The notes: a model not told the origin generated them from the letters alone. A stretch of 64,000 nt of DNA from Streptomyces sp. DHE7-1 (GCA_016432725.1 JACJDG010000003.1:4340001-4404000), one strand, 5' to 3'; numbered from the stretch's first letter, positions 53,149 to 61,457 are shown. Program-made: numbers and translations.

Positions 53149-53988
53149 ATGACCTACGAAACGTCCGGGACGTCCGCGCTCTCCGGGGCCGGCGGTCCCG
53201 CCACTCCCGAGCGGCACCGGCCGCGCTGGAACAAGGTGCCCGAGGTCACCGCCTACTTCTGGATCATCAAGGTGCTGTGCACGACGGTCGGGGAGACCGC
53301 GGCCGACCTGCTGAGCGAGAAGGCCGGCCTGGGCCTGACCGGTGTGTCGCTGCTGATGAGCGCGCTGCTCGCCGTGGTCCTGGTGGCGCAGTTCCGCACG
53401 GCGCGGTACCGGGCCGGCGTGTACTGGCCCGCCGTGGCCCTGATCAGCGTCGTCGGCACCCTGATCAGCGACAACCTCACCGACAACATGGGTGTGCCGC
53501 TGGAGGTGAGCACGGCCGTGTTCGCCGTCGTCCTCGCCGTGGTGTTCACCGTCTGGTACCGGCGTGAGCGGACCCTGTCCATCCACAGCGTCGACACCAC
53601 CGGCCGCGAGTCCTTCTACTGGCTCGCGGTGCTGTTCACGTTCGCTCTGGGCACCGCGGCCGGAGACCTGGTCTCCGAGCGCATGGATCTCGGCTACTGG
53701 TTGTCGGCCGTCCTGTTCGCCGCGGCGATCGCCGCCGTGGCCGTCGCCCACTTCGCCTTCGGTCTCGACGCGGTGTGGAGCTTCTGGATCGCCTACGTCC
53801 TCACCCGCCCCCTCGGCGCCTCGGTCGGCGACTACCTCTCCCAGCCCACCGGAGACGGCGGCGTCGGTCTGGGCACCGTGATCACCAGCGCGCTGTTCCT
53901 GGCGGTCATCTGCGGCCTCGTCGGGTATCTGGCCGTGACGCGCAAGGACGTCACCGAGCGGGGTGCTGCCGCCGGACGGGCGGCCTGA
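53149..53988 (+). CDS. COG4705 membrane protein, first copy
   Basis: Integral membrane protein of 279 residues with eight predicted helices. It is built from four internal repeats of a two-helix unit, each opening with an aromatic pair and carrying a Gly-Asp-type motif: FWIIKVLCTTVGETAADLLS, YWPAVALISVVGTLISDNL, FYWLAVLFTFALGTAAGDLVS and FWIAYVLTRPLGASVGDYLS. The family is uncharacterised. The ATG at 53149 is 5 bp after the regulatory box, so the mRNA may be leaderless. A paralogue follows 155 bp downstream with the same kind of box. Confidence 0.85.
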   Translation: MTYETSGTSALSGAGGPATPERHRPRWNKVPEVTAYFWIIKVLCTTVGETAADLLSEKAGLGLTGVSLLMSALLAVVLVAQFRTARYRAGVYWPAVALISVVGTLISDNLTDNMGVPLEVSTAVFAVVLAVVFTVWYRRERTLSIHSVDTTGRESFYWLAVLFTFALGTAAGDLVSERMDLGYWLSAVLFAAAIAAVAVAHFAFGLDAVWSFWIAYVLTRPLGASVGDYLSQPTGDGGVGLGTVITSALFLAVICGLVGYLAVTRKDVTERGAAAGRAA

Positions 53989-54005
53989 GCCGCCGCGCGG
54001 CAGGC

Positions 54006-54042
54006 GTTCAGGATCCGTTCAGGTATTCCGTGCCACGGTCGG
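54006..54042 (+). promoter_or_regulatory. Direct-repeat box before second COG4705 gene
   Basis: GTTCAGG at 54006 and again at 54017 (11-bp period), followed by a CACGGTCGG end shared with the first box. Located 102 bp before the start codon. Confidence 0.65.
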
Positions 54043-54143
54043 GGGCACCGGCCGCCGCCGGCGGCCGGCTCGATCTCACAGGGCGCTCGTCCCGCTTCCC
54101 GGGGGCGAGCGCCCTGTCGCTTCGACCGGACAGGAGAGTCGAA

Positions 54144-55046
54144 TTGGAGCAACCTGAGGTCCTCACCGACCTCGACGTGGCGAGCGCGTCGAACACGACC
54201 AAGTCGGTGATGAAGAAGCTGCCCGAGGTCACACTGGCGTTCTGGATCATGAAGATCGCCGCGACGACCCTGGGCGAGACGGCGGGCGACCTCTTCGCGC
54301 AGACCCTGAAGCTGGGCTACTTCCTCACGACGATCGCGCTGTTCGGGGTCTTCGTGGTGACGCTGGTGGTCCAGCTCCGGTCCAGCCGCTACAACCCGTT
54401 CTTCTACTGGACCGTGATCCTGTCGACCAGCATGGCCGGCACCACGATGTCCGACTTCATGAACCGCGACGCCGGCGCCAGGTACCTCCCGGCCGGCGCG
54501 ACCAGGCTGGGCTGGGGCCCCCAGGGTCTCGGTCTCGGCTACCCCGCCGGGGCGGCCATCCTCGTCTCGGTCCTGCTGGCGATCTTCGCCGTCTGGAAGC
54601 TGAGCGGGATGACGTTCCGGATCCGCGACATCGTCACCTTCCGGGGCGAGGCGCTGTTCTGGTCGGCGATCCTCGTGTCGAACACCCTCGGGACCTCGAT
54701 GGGCGACTTCCTCTCCGACAGCTCCGGCCTCGGCTACGCCGGTGGCGCACTGCTCGTGACCGGGGTGCTCGGCGTGCTCCTGGCGCTGACGAAGGTGCCC
54801 GCGGTGCCGAACGTCCTGCTCTTCTGGATCGCCTTCGTCCTCACCCGCCCGCTGGGCGCCACCGCGGGCGACTTCCTCACCAAGCCGGTCGCCAAGGGCG
54901 GCCTGGACCTGGGTACGGCGGGCTCCTCCGCCGTCCTCCTCGCCGTGCTGTTCGCGCTGATGGCGTACACCCAGGTGCGTGAACGCCGGTCCGTCGCCCG
55001 GCCGGTGACGGAGGAGCGGACCCCGGTCAGCCGGAAGGCAGGCTGA
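54144..55046 (+). CDS. COG4705 membrane protein, second copy
   Basis: 300-residue paralogue of the preceding gene with the same four repeats: FWIMKIAATTLGETAGDLFA, YWTVILSTSMAGTTMSDFM, FWSAILVSNTLGTSMGDFLS and FWIAFVLTRPLGATAGDFLT. Repeat 2 carries an insertion of about 20 residues (RYLPAGATRLGWGPQG). The TTG at 54144 was chosen because AGGAGA lies 7 nt before it; the open frame before that overlaps the previous gene. The last 20 bp overlap the convergent kinase gene. Both copies may be targets of the adjacent two-component pair. Confidence 0.85.
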   Translation: MEQPEVLTDLDVASASNTTKSVMKKLPEVTLAFWIMKIAATTLGETAGDLFAQTLKLGYFLTTIALFGVFVVTLVVQLRSSRYNPFFYWTVILSTSMAGTTMSDFMNRDAGARYLPAGATRLGWGPQGLGLGYPAGAAILVSVLLAIFAVWKLSGMTFRIRDIVTFRGEALFWSAILVSNTLGTSMGDFLSDSSGLGYAGGALLVTGVLGVLLALTKVPAVPNVLLFWIAFVLTRPLGATAGDFLTKPVAKGGLDLGTAGSSAVLLAVLFALMAYTQVRERRSVARPVTEERTPVSRKAG

Positions 55047-56410
55047 CGGTGAACCTGGCCCCGGTCCGGTGCCCGGGGTCGTGGGACACCTCACCGCCGA
55101 CGGCGCGGGCCAGGCGCCGCGCGAGCGGCAGCCCCAGGCCCGCGCCGTCGTGCCCGTCGCCGGGATCGGCGCGCCGGCCGGGCTGGAACAGCTCGTCCCC
55201 GAACGTCTCCGGCACACCGGGGCCGTCGTCGACGACGTCGATCCGCACGGCGCCGGGGACGCGCCACGCGGACACGGTCACCCGGGAGCGGGCGTAGCGG
55301 ACGGCGTTGGCGAGCAGCGGGTCGAGGATGCGTTCGAGGAGGGCGGGGGCGACCCCCGCCTCCAGCACCGGCGTCGGCGTCTCCAGCGCCGTACGCACCC
55401 GCTCCGGTGTGCCGATGCGCCGGAGCAGGCCGTCCAGTACGGGCACGACGTCGGTCGTCCCGGGGGCGGTCGCGGGATTCAGCGCGTTCTCGCGGGCGTC
55501 GTCCAGGAGCGTGTCGCAGATCGTGCGCATGGTCCGTGCGGCCTCGGCGATCGTCTCCTGGGCGGCGCTGGTCTCGGCGTCCGTGCGGGGGCGCGCCCGC
55601 CACCAGTCGAGTTCCATCACGATCCGGGTGAGCGGGGTGCGCAGTTCGTGGGAGAGCTCTCCGGTGAGCTGCCGTTCGTGGCGCAGCACGGTGCGTATGC
55701 GGTCCAGGAGCGCGTCCAGGGAGGCGCCGAGGCGGGCGAGTTCGGCCGGGTGGTCCGCCGTGCCGAAGCGTTCGTCCGAGCCCACCGCGCTCCACTGCGC
55801 GGCCTGGTCGGTCATCGTCCGCACCGGGCGCAGGGCCCGGCCGACCGACCGGCGGGTGAGCACGTACGTGCAGCCCAGCATCACGACGTCCAGCAGGAGC
55901 GATCCCACCAGCAGGGTCTCGGCCGAACCGCGGTACGGGGCCAGGTCCAGGGCGGTCACGACGGTGGCGGCCGCGCGGCGGCCGGGGACGGGCCGGGAGC
56001 ACAGCCGGACGGCCCTGCGGCCGCGGTCCCGGACGGTCGCACAGGAGTCCCGCCGCGGGCGGCCAGCCGGCCGGCGGCCCGGGCCGCCGGGCTGCCGGCC
56101 GGGGCGGACGGCGGTCTCTCCAGCAGCCGGGTGCCCGCGTAGATCCACACGTTCGTGTCGAGCAGGCGGTCGTTGACCGTCTCCAGGACGCGCACCCGGC
56201 GTCCGCTGGTGTCGACGGTGGTGGCGACGGCCGCCGCCCGGTTGCGCAGTTCGTCGTCCGCCTGGTGCCGCAGGTGCCGGTCCATCACGGCGTTGAACAG
56301 CACGGTCAGCACCGTCATCAGCAGGGCGGCGGTGGTCAGCGCCACCAGGGAGAGGCGGCCGCGCAGGGTGCGCGGGCGAGGCGCCGCAGGACACGCGAGG
56401 CGGGGTTCAT
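55027..56410 (-). pseudogene. OmpR-partner sensor kinase, frameshifted twice as read
   Basis: Sensor histidine kinase of about 461 residues once repaired. ATG at 56410 overlaps the regulator stop (ATGA). One base is missing near 56374-56376, before LRGRLSLVALTTAALLMTVLT (TM1). A second is missing near 56049-56051, after RLAARGG, beyond which DSCATVRDRGRRAVRLCS continues. TM2 is TLLVGSLLLDVVMLGCTYVLT; the HAMP region is RALRPVRTMTDQA. H-box GELSHELRTPLTRIVMEL; N-box LLANAVRYA; VVDDGPGVPE; GAGLGLPLARRLA. Last gene of the DedA-PAP2-PAP2-regulator-kinase operon. Both deletions look like sequence errors. Confidence 0.82.
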
Positions 56411-57069
56411 GACAGGCGGTGCCCGATTCCGCGTGCCGTGCCGATCGTCAGACCGCTGCCGGCCTCCCGTAGCTTGCGGCGCAGCCGGCTCAGGTACTGG
56501 TCCAGGGTGTTGTCGCTGACCTGCGCGCCCTCGGGCCAGCCGGCCCGCACCAGGTCACGGCGGCGCACGAGGGCGCCGTCCGCGGCGACGAGCGTGGCCA
56601 GCAGCCGGAACTCGGTGGGGGACAGGGCGGTGCGGGTACCGCGTACGGTCATCCGGTGATCCACCGCGTCGAGGACCAGGTCACCGGCCGCGACCGCCTC
56701 CCACGCGGGGACCCGTTTGAGCACGGCTCTCAGCCGGGCGGCGAGTTCGGCGAGGTGGAAGGGCTTGGGCAGGTAGTCGTCGCCCCCGGCGGAGAAACCC
56801 GCCAGGCGATCGGTGAGCCGGTGACGGGCGGTCAGGAAGATCACGGGCGCGAGGCAGCCGTTGGCCCGCATCGCCTGGCAGACGTCCCGTCCGTCCGCGT
56901 CGGGCAGGCCGATGTCCAGGACGGCCGCCGCGATGCCGGTGGTGGCCAGCCGCAGGGCGGTCGCGCCGTCGGCGGCCGCGACCGGGTCGAAGTCCTCCTC
57001 GGACAGGCCGCGGCGCAGGACGTCACGCAGGGCGTGATCGTCCTCGACCACCAGGATCCTGGGGCGCAT
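56407..57069 (-). CDS. OmpR-family response regulator of the DedA-PAP2 operon
   Basis: Response regulator of 220 residues. Receiver: VVEDDHALRDVL, phospho-acceptor Asp in AAVLDIGLPDADGRDV, LTAR and DDYLPKPFHLAELAAR. Winged helix: ALSPTEFRLLATLVAADGALVRRRDLVRAGW, DQYLSRLRRKLRE and GTARGIGHRLS. Start ATG at 57069 lies inside the end of the upstream PAP2 gene (47-bp overlap), so expression is tightly coupled. It is the best candidate to bind the GTTCAGG direct repeats before the two COG4705 genes. Confidence 0.92.
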   Translation of the reverse strand: MRPRILVVEDDHALRDVLRRGLSEEDFDPVAAADGATALRLATTGIAAAVLDIGLPDADGRDVCQAMRANGCLAPVIFLTARHRLTDRLAGFSAGGDDYLPKPFHLAELAARLRAVLKRVPAWEAVAAGDLVLDAVDHRMTVRGTRTALSPTEFRLLATLVAADGALVRRRDLVRAGWPEGAQVSDNTLDQYLSRLRRKLREAGSGLTIGTARGIGHRLS

Positions 57070-57754
57070 GGTCCTCCGTCGGCCTCGCGGCCGGGTCGGG
57101 CGGGCGGGTGGGGAAGGAGGCGGGCAGCAGGCGGGCGGCCGCGCACAGGCAGGCGCCCAGCCAGCCGGCGGCGAACAGCCAGCCGCCCATGACGTCCGTG
57201 AGCCAGTGCACGCCGAGGAAGCAGCGGCTCAGTCCCACCGCCAGACCCCAGCAGCCGGCGGCGATCCGCAGCGCCGTGCCCCCGCGCGGGGCGCGCAGGG
57301 TCAGCGCGACGATCAGGATCCCGGCGGTGAGGGCGGCCGTGGTGGTGTGGCCGGACGGGAACGCCCAGCCGCTCGCGTGGGTCGCCCAGACCCCCCGCGG
57401 CGGCCGGGGCCGGTGGACCAGTTCCATCACGCCGTACCGCAGGGCCTGTCCCAGCACGAGGCAGGCGAGGCAGAGGGCAGTCGCGAGCAGCCGCTGCCGC
57501 GCGGTGCGTCCCGCCACGGCGCCGGCCACGGCCGCGAGGGCGTAGGGAACGGCACCGGTACCGGTGTACGTCACGCCCCGCGCGACGGCCACGGCCACGG
57601 CGGGGCGGTGGCCGACCGCCCAGGTGAGGAAGCCGTCGTCCAGCCACAGCGGTGTACCGCCCCGGCCGATGACGACCAGGGTCAGCACGGTGAACGCGGC
57701 ACACGCGCCGAGGCCCGCGCTGCCGGCCAGTTCGGCGGTGTCCTCGCGGTTCAC
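57023..57754 (-). CDS. PAP2-family phosphatase, second copy
   Basis: Membrane phosphatase of 243 residues with about six helices. The catalytic motifs are LVHRPRPP (motif 1), FPSGHTTTAALTAG (motif 2, His) and LSRCFLGVHWLTDVMGG (motif 3, Arg/His/Asp). The lysine that normally opens motif 1 appears to be glycine. Family members remove phosphate from lipid phosphates, including undecaprenyl pyrophosphate. GTG at 57754 overlaps the preceding PAP2 stop (GTGA), and its end overlaps the response regulator. Confidence 0.9.
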   Translation of the reverse strand: MNREDTAELAGSAGLGACAAFTVLTLVVIGRGGTPLWLDDGFLTWAVGHRPAVAVAVARGVTYTGTGAVPYALAAVAGAVAGRTARQRLLATALCLACLVLGQALRYGVMELVHRPRPPRGVWATHASGWAFPSGHTTTAALTAGILIVALTLRAPRGGTALRIAAGCWGLAVGLSRCFLGVHWLTDVMGGWLFAAGWLGACLCAAARLLPASFPTRPPDPAARPTEDHAPQDPGGRGRSRPA

Positions 57755-58359
57755 GGGGCCGACAGCAGGGGACGGAGCGGAGCCATCGCGGTCATCCGGC
57801 GGGCCAGCGCCGGAGACGCGCGCCGGACCACGGGCACCGAGGCGAGCGCGACGAGCCCGCCCACCACCAGCCCGATCACGACGTCGTGCGGATAGTGCAC
57901 GCCGACCCAGACCCGGGAGGCCGCCATGGCGACCGCCGCCCCGCAGGCGGCCGCGCCCAGCCGACGCGAGACGAACAGCAGCGCCACGGCGGCGGCCGCG
58001 GCGATCGCCGCGTGGTTGCTGGGGAACGACCAGTCGCCGGGCGCCGGACACGCCTCCAGGGTCCGCACCGGAAGGCTCCGGCACGGCCGGTCCTCGCGCA
58101 CCGCCAGTTTCAGGACGGCGTCGACGCCGTACGCCAGGACCACGACCACCGGCACGGCCAGCGCCGTCACCGCCGCTGCCGCCCCGGACCGCCGGGCCCG
58201 CCACCAGCCGATGACCATGAGCAGGGCGAACACCGCCGCTCCGTAGTCCGACCACACCGTCACCGCGGAGTCCAGCCAGCCCGGCGAGCGCTGCGCGAGA
58301 TCCGTCACGGCCCGGTAGGCCGAGCCGTCGACCGGCGACCCGTCGAACGCCAGGATCAT
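57751..58359 (-). CDS. PAP2-family phosphatase, first copy
   Basis: Membrane phosphatase of 202 residues. Motif 1 KLAVREDRPC (complete Lys-x6-Arg-Pro), motif 2 FPSNHAAIAAAAA, motif 3 SRVWVGVHYPHDVVIG. It is shorter than the second copy and resembles BcrC-type undecaprenyl-pyrophosphate phosphatases, which recycle the lipid carrier of cell-wall synthesis and can give bacitracin resistance. GGAGG lies 7 nt before the ATG at 58359, which overlaps the DedA stop. Confidence 0.9.
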   Translation of the reverse strand: MILAFDGSPVDGSAYRAVTDLAQRSPGWLDSAVTVWSDYGAAVFALLMVIGWWRARRSGAAAAVTALAVPVVVVLAYGVDAVLKLAVREDRPCRSLPVRTLEACPAPGDWSFPSNHAAIAAAAAVALLFVSRRLGAAACGAAVAMAASRVWVGVHYPHDVVIGLVVGGLVALASVPVVRRASPALARRMTAMAPLRPLLSAP

Positions 58360-59024
58360 CCGCGGGCCTCCTTCTCCCTGCCGCGGCCGCGGCCGCGGTA
58401 CAGCTCGGCGGCGAGGGGAACCAGCGACACCACGACGATCAGCGCGACCAGCGGGAGCAGGTAGCGGTCCACGTCCGGGATGGAGGAGCCCAGCGCGTAG
58501 CCCGCCAGGGTCAGGCCGAGGCTCCACACCAGACCGCCGATCACCTGCCACACGGTGAACGCCCCCAGGGGCACCTCCAGCGCTCCGGCCAGCGGGTTGA
58601 GCACGGTCCGCACCACCGGCACGAACCTCGCCATGAAGATCGCCTTGGCGTGCCCGTAGCGCCCGAGCAGTTCCTCCGCCCGCTCCGCGCCCTCCCGCAG
58701 CCGGGCCGAGCGGCTGCGCGCCAGCAGGGCACCGCCCGCCCGGCGCCCGATCAGGTAACCGCACTGGGCGCCGGCCAGCGCGCCGAACGCCGCGGCGGCC
58801 AGCAGCGGCCCCAGCGAGAGGTGCACGCCGTGCCGCCCGCTGCCGGTGCACAGCAGGCCGGCCGTGAACAGCAGCGAGTCGCCGGGCAGGAAGAAGCCGA
58901 TCAGCAGACCCGTCTCGGCGAACATCACCACGCCGACGCCGACCACGCCGAAGGCGGCCAGCAGCGACTGCGCGTCCAGCGGGTTCACCGCGAGCTGCGA
59001 CGACAGAACCACGGCAGTGGTCAT
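58356..59024 (-). CDS. DedA-family membrane protein
   Basis: DedA/SNARE-associated-type membrane protein of 222 residues. Family motifs are FAETGLLIGFFLPGDSLLFTAGLL (with the GD pair), ELLGRYGHAKAIFMARFVPVVRTVLNPLAGAL (Arg/Pro-rich re-entrant region) and VIGGLVWSLGLTLAGYALG. DedA proteins have recently been identified as undecaprenyl-phosphate flippases or carriers. ATG at 59024 was preferred to a longer start. It heads a five-gene operon in which every gene overlaps the next; tandem palindromes lie 38 bp upstream. Confidence 0.92.
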   Translation of the reverse strand: MTTAVVLSSQLAVNPLDAQSLLAAFGVVGVGVVMFAETGLLIGFFLPGDSLLFTAGLLCTGSGRHGVHLSLGPLLAAAAFGALAGAQCGYLIGRRAGGALLARSRSARLREGAERAEELLGRYGHAKAIFMARFVPVVRTVLNPLAGALEVPLGAFTVWQVIGGLVWSLGLTLAGYALGSSIPDVDRYLLPLVALIVVVSLVPLAAELYRGRGRGREKEARG

Positions 59025-59061
59025 CGGGACGAGTCCTCTCCGGGCGCGGGGCACCCCAGCC

Positions 59062-59098
59062 GTCTACAAATCCGTAGACTGTCTACGGTACTGTAGAC
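59062..59098. promoter_or_regulatory. Tandem 18-bp palindromes upstream of dedA-like gene
   Basis: GTCTACAAATCCGTAGAC (59062-59079) and GTCTACGGTACTGTAGAC (59081-59098) are separated by one T. Each has perfect 6-bp arms around 6 bp. Two sites on adjacent helix faces are typical of cooperative repressor binding. Regulator unknown. Confidence 0.75.
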
Positions 59099-59140
59099 GA
59101 GAGCGGCGCGCGGGTCGCTCTCCCCCGCCCGGACACGACG

Positions 59141-59166
59141 AAGGCGGGGTCCGAAGACCCCGCCTT
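59141..59166 (-). terminator. Terminator of the 59.2-59.6 kb gene
   Basis: AAGGCGGGGTC pairs perfectly with GACCCCGCCTT; on the minus strand the loop is UUCG. It lies 31 bp after the stop of the minus-strand hypothetical gene. Confidence 0.8.
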
Positions 59167-59196
59167 GGAGAGACTCAGAAGCAGTGCGGTGCCGAC

Positions 59197-59628
59197 TCAG
59201 GGCCAGACCAGGCAGTAGGGCTGGTGCCCCGCCTCATGCAGCCGGTGCGAGAAGTCCTGCCACTCGTGCAGCAGCTGGTACACGTTGAACGCGTCCCGAG
59301 GGCCGCCGCGGTCCGGGACCGTCGACCAGATGAACGCCGCCGCGCCCACCGCCTCCTCGCCGATGCCGCGGAGCGGGTCGACGACCGTCATGGGCAGCTT
59401 GACGACGGCGTAGTCGGGGTGCAGGACGACCAGCTCCAGCGGCGGCACCTTGTGCAGGGGGACGCCCTCGATGCCGGTCAGCACCATGGCGGCCATCGTC
59501 TCCGGCTTGATCTTGGTGAACATGCCGTTCATGCCCAGCTCGTCGCCGCCGAGTTCCTCGGGACGCATCGAGATGGGGACGCGGGCCGCCGTCGCGCCGT
59601 CCGGCGCGCCGAAGTATTTGTACGTCAC
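59197..59628 (-). CDS. Hypothetical protein
   Basis: Soluble protein of 143 residues that I cannot name. Conserved-looking elements are MTYKYFGAPDGATAARVPISMRPEELGGDE, VVLHPDYAVVKLPMTVVDPLRG and FNVYQLLHEWQDFSHRLHEAGHQPYCLVWP. The GTG at 59628 is read with a weak GGTGGG upstream. The product ends at a strong hairpin, so the gene is probably expressed. It lies between the dedA-like operon and hemL, divergent from hemL. Confidence 0.65.
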   Translation of the reverse strand: MTYKYFGAPDGATAARVPISMRPEELGGDELGMNGMFTKIKPETMAAMVLTGIEGVPLHKVPPLELVVLHPDYAVVKLPMTVVDPLRGIGEEAVGAAAFIWSTVPDRGGPRDAFNVYQLLHEWQDFSHRLHEAGHQPYCLVWP

Positions 59629-59837
59629 CCCACCCGACCACCATTTCTGCTTCCCGCCCGCGACCGGTCGATCCGCCGGTCGTTCCGCTCGGGCTCACCC
59701 GGAACATCCTGTGTCTGACGTGCGTCGGCCTGACGTGCCTCGGTCGTTTCCTCCACCTCGCGCCGGTGCCTTCCCCGCCGGGCGCGCCGAGGACCCAGGT
59801 CGTCAGTCCCCTCGCCCAGTCCGCCACCGCGATGCAT

Positions 59838-60128
59838 ATCTCCACCCGACTGCTTTTCTAGGACGCGTGGCCCCCGCCGCGCAACCCGATCATCGTGTCA
59901 GTGACCTCCCCCACGGCCGCCCGCCGAAACGTGCGGTGAAACACCAGTCCGCGGGATCAACCCGGTCACTGATCACTACGTGCCGTATGAGCTGTGTGTA
60001 TCAGCTCTCAGTCTCGCAGATGGCGCGGCCGTGACCCCGAGGCCGGCGGCCCGATGCCCGGGCCGCGGCCTACCCTGAGGTGGTCACCACCCGAACCGGA
60101 GTCCGAGAGGCCGGAGAAGCCGCACGTC
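59838..60128. other. Intergenic region before hemL
   Basis: Carries the divergent promoter region of hemL. It includes a 9-bp inverted repeat (TCAGTGACC and GGTCACTGA) about 60 bp apart, between roughly 59897 and 59975. No gene supported. Confidence 0.35.
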
Positions 60129-61457
60129 ATGAGCGCCATGAGCGAACTGCCCTATCCCTACGAAGCGCCCGCGTCGCAGGCGCTCTTCGACCGTGCGTCG
60201 GCCGTCACGCCGGGCGGCGTGAACTCCCCGGTGCGCGCCTTCCGCGCCGTGGGCGGCACGCCCCGGTTCATGGTCTCCGGCAAGGGGCCGTACCTGACCG
60301 ACGCCGACGGCCGGGAGTACGTCGACCTGGTGTGCTCCTGGGGGCCGATGATCCTCGGCCACTCGCACCCCGAGGTGATCGCCGCCGTGCAGGAGGCCGT
60401 CGCGCGCGGCACGTCCTTCGGCACCCCGGGCGAGGGCGAGGTCGCCCTCGCCGAGGAGATCGTCGCGCGGGTGGAGCCCGTGGAGGAGGTGCGGCTGGTC
60501 AGCAGCGGTACCGAGGCGACCATGTCGGCGATCCGGCTCGCCCGGGGCTTCACCCGGCGGTCCAAGGTCATCAAGTTCGCCGGCTGCTACCACGGCCACG
60601 TCGACTCCCTGCTGGCCGCCGCCGGGTCCGGCGTCGCCACCTTCGCGCTGCCCGACACGCCCGGCGTCACGGGCGCCCAGGCCGGCGACACGATCGTGCT
60701 GCCGTACAACGACCTGGAGGCCGTGCAGGAGGCCTTCCACCGGCACCCGGGCGAGATCGCCTGCGTCATCACCGAGGCCTCGCCGGGCAACATGGGCGTC
60801 GTGCCGCCGGCCCCCGGCTTCAACCAGGGGCTCAAGGACGCGTGCCGGAAGAACGGCGCCCTCTACATCTCCGACGAGGTGATGACGGGGTTCCGGACCA
60901 GCCGCGCCGGGTGGTACGGCGTCGACGGGGTCAAGCCCGACCTGATGACCTTCGGGAAGGTCATGGGCGGCGGCTTCCCCGCCGCCGCGTTCGGCGGCCG
61001 GGCCGACGTCATGGCCCACCTCGCGCCCGCCGGGCCCGTCTACCAGGCCGGCACCCTCTCCGGTAACCCGGTCGCCACCGCCGCCGGGCTCGCCCAGCTC
61101 CGGCTGCTCGACGACGCGGCGTACGCGACGGTCGACGCGGTCTCCGCGCAGATCCAGAAGCTGGTCACGGAGGCGCTGAGCAAGGAGGGCGTCGCGCACC
61201 GGCTGCAGACCGCCTCCAACATGTTCTCCGTGTTCTTCACCGACCGTCAGGTGCGGGACTACGAGGACGCCAAGCGGCAGGAGTCGTTCCGCTTCACCGC
61301 CTTCTTCCACTCGCTGCTGTCGAACGGCGTCTACCTGCCGCCGTCGTCCTTCGAGTCCTGGTTCGTGTCCACGGCTCACGACGAGCGGGCCATCCAGCAG
61401 ATCGCCGACGCCCTCCCGGCGGCGGCCCGAGCGGCCGCGGAGGCCACGGCAGCATGA
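60129..61457 (+). CDS. hemL: Glutamate-1-semialdehyde 2,1-aminomutase
   Basis: PLP enzyme that converts glutamate-1-semialdehyde (from HemA) to 5-aminolevulinate, the HemB substrate. About 442 residues. Family motifs are TPGGVNSPVRAF, CSWGPMILGHSHP, VSSGTEATMSAIRLAR, KFAGCYHGHVDSLL, SDEVMTGFR and the PLP-lysine region MTFGKVMGGGFPAAAFGG. GGAGAA is 10 nt before the ATG at 60129; ATG at 60138 is also possible. Its stop overlaps the next gene (ATGA). It completes the C5 haem route with hemA, hemB, hemC and hemD in this window. Confidence 0.96.
   Translation: MSAMSELPYPYEAPASQALFDRASAVTPGGVNSPVRAFRAVGGTPRFMVSGKGPYLTDADGREYVDLVCSWGPMILGHSHPEVIAAVQEAVARGTSFGTPGEGEVALAEEIVARVEPVEEVRLVSSGTEATMSAIRLARGFTRRSKVIKFAGCYHGHVDSLLAAAGSGVATFALPDTPGVTGAQAGDTIVLPYNDLEAVQEAFHRHPGEIACVITEASPGNMGVVPPAPGFNQGLKDACRKNGALYISDEVMTGFRTSRAGWYGVDGVKPDLMTFGKVMGGGFPAAAFGGRADVMAHLAPAGPVYQAGTLSGNPVATAAGLAQLRLLDDAAYATVDAVSAQIQKLVTEALSKEGVAHRLQTASNMFSVFFTDRQVRDYEDAKRQESFRFTAFFHSLLSNGVYLPPSSFESWFVSTAHDERAIQQIADALPAAARAAAEATAA

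Noticed and set aside
59625..59837. 70-residue minus-strand frame overlapping the 59.2-kb gene by GTGA
   Set aside because: Composition is Arg/Glu-rich low complexity, the GGAG is only 2 nt from the ATG, and no family is recognisable.
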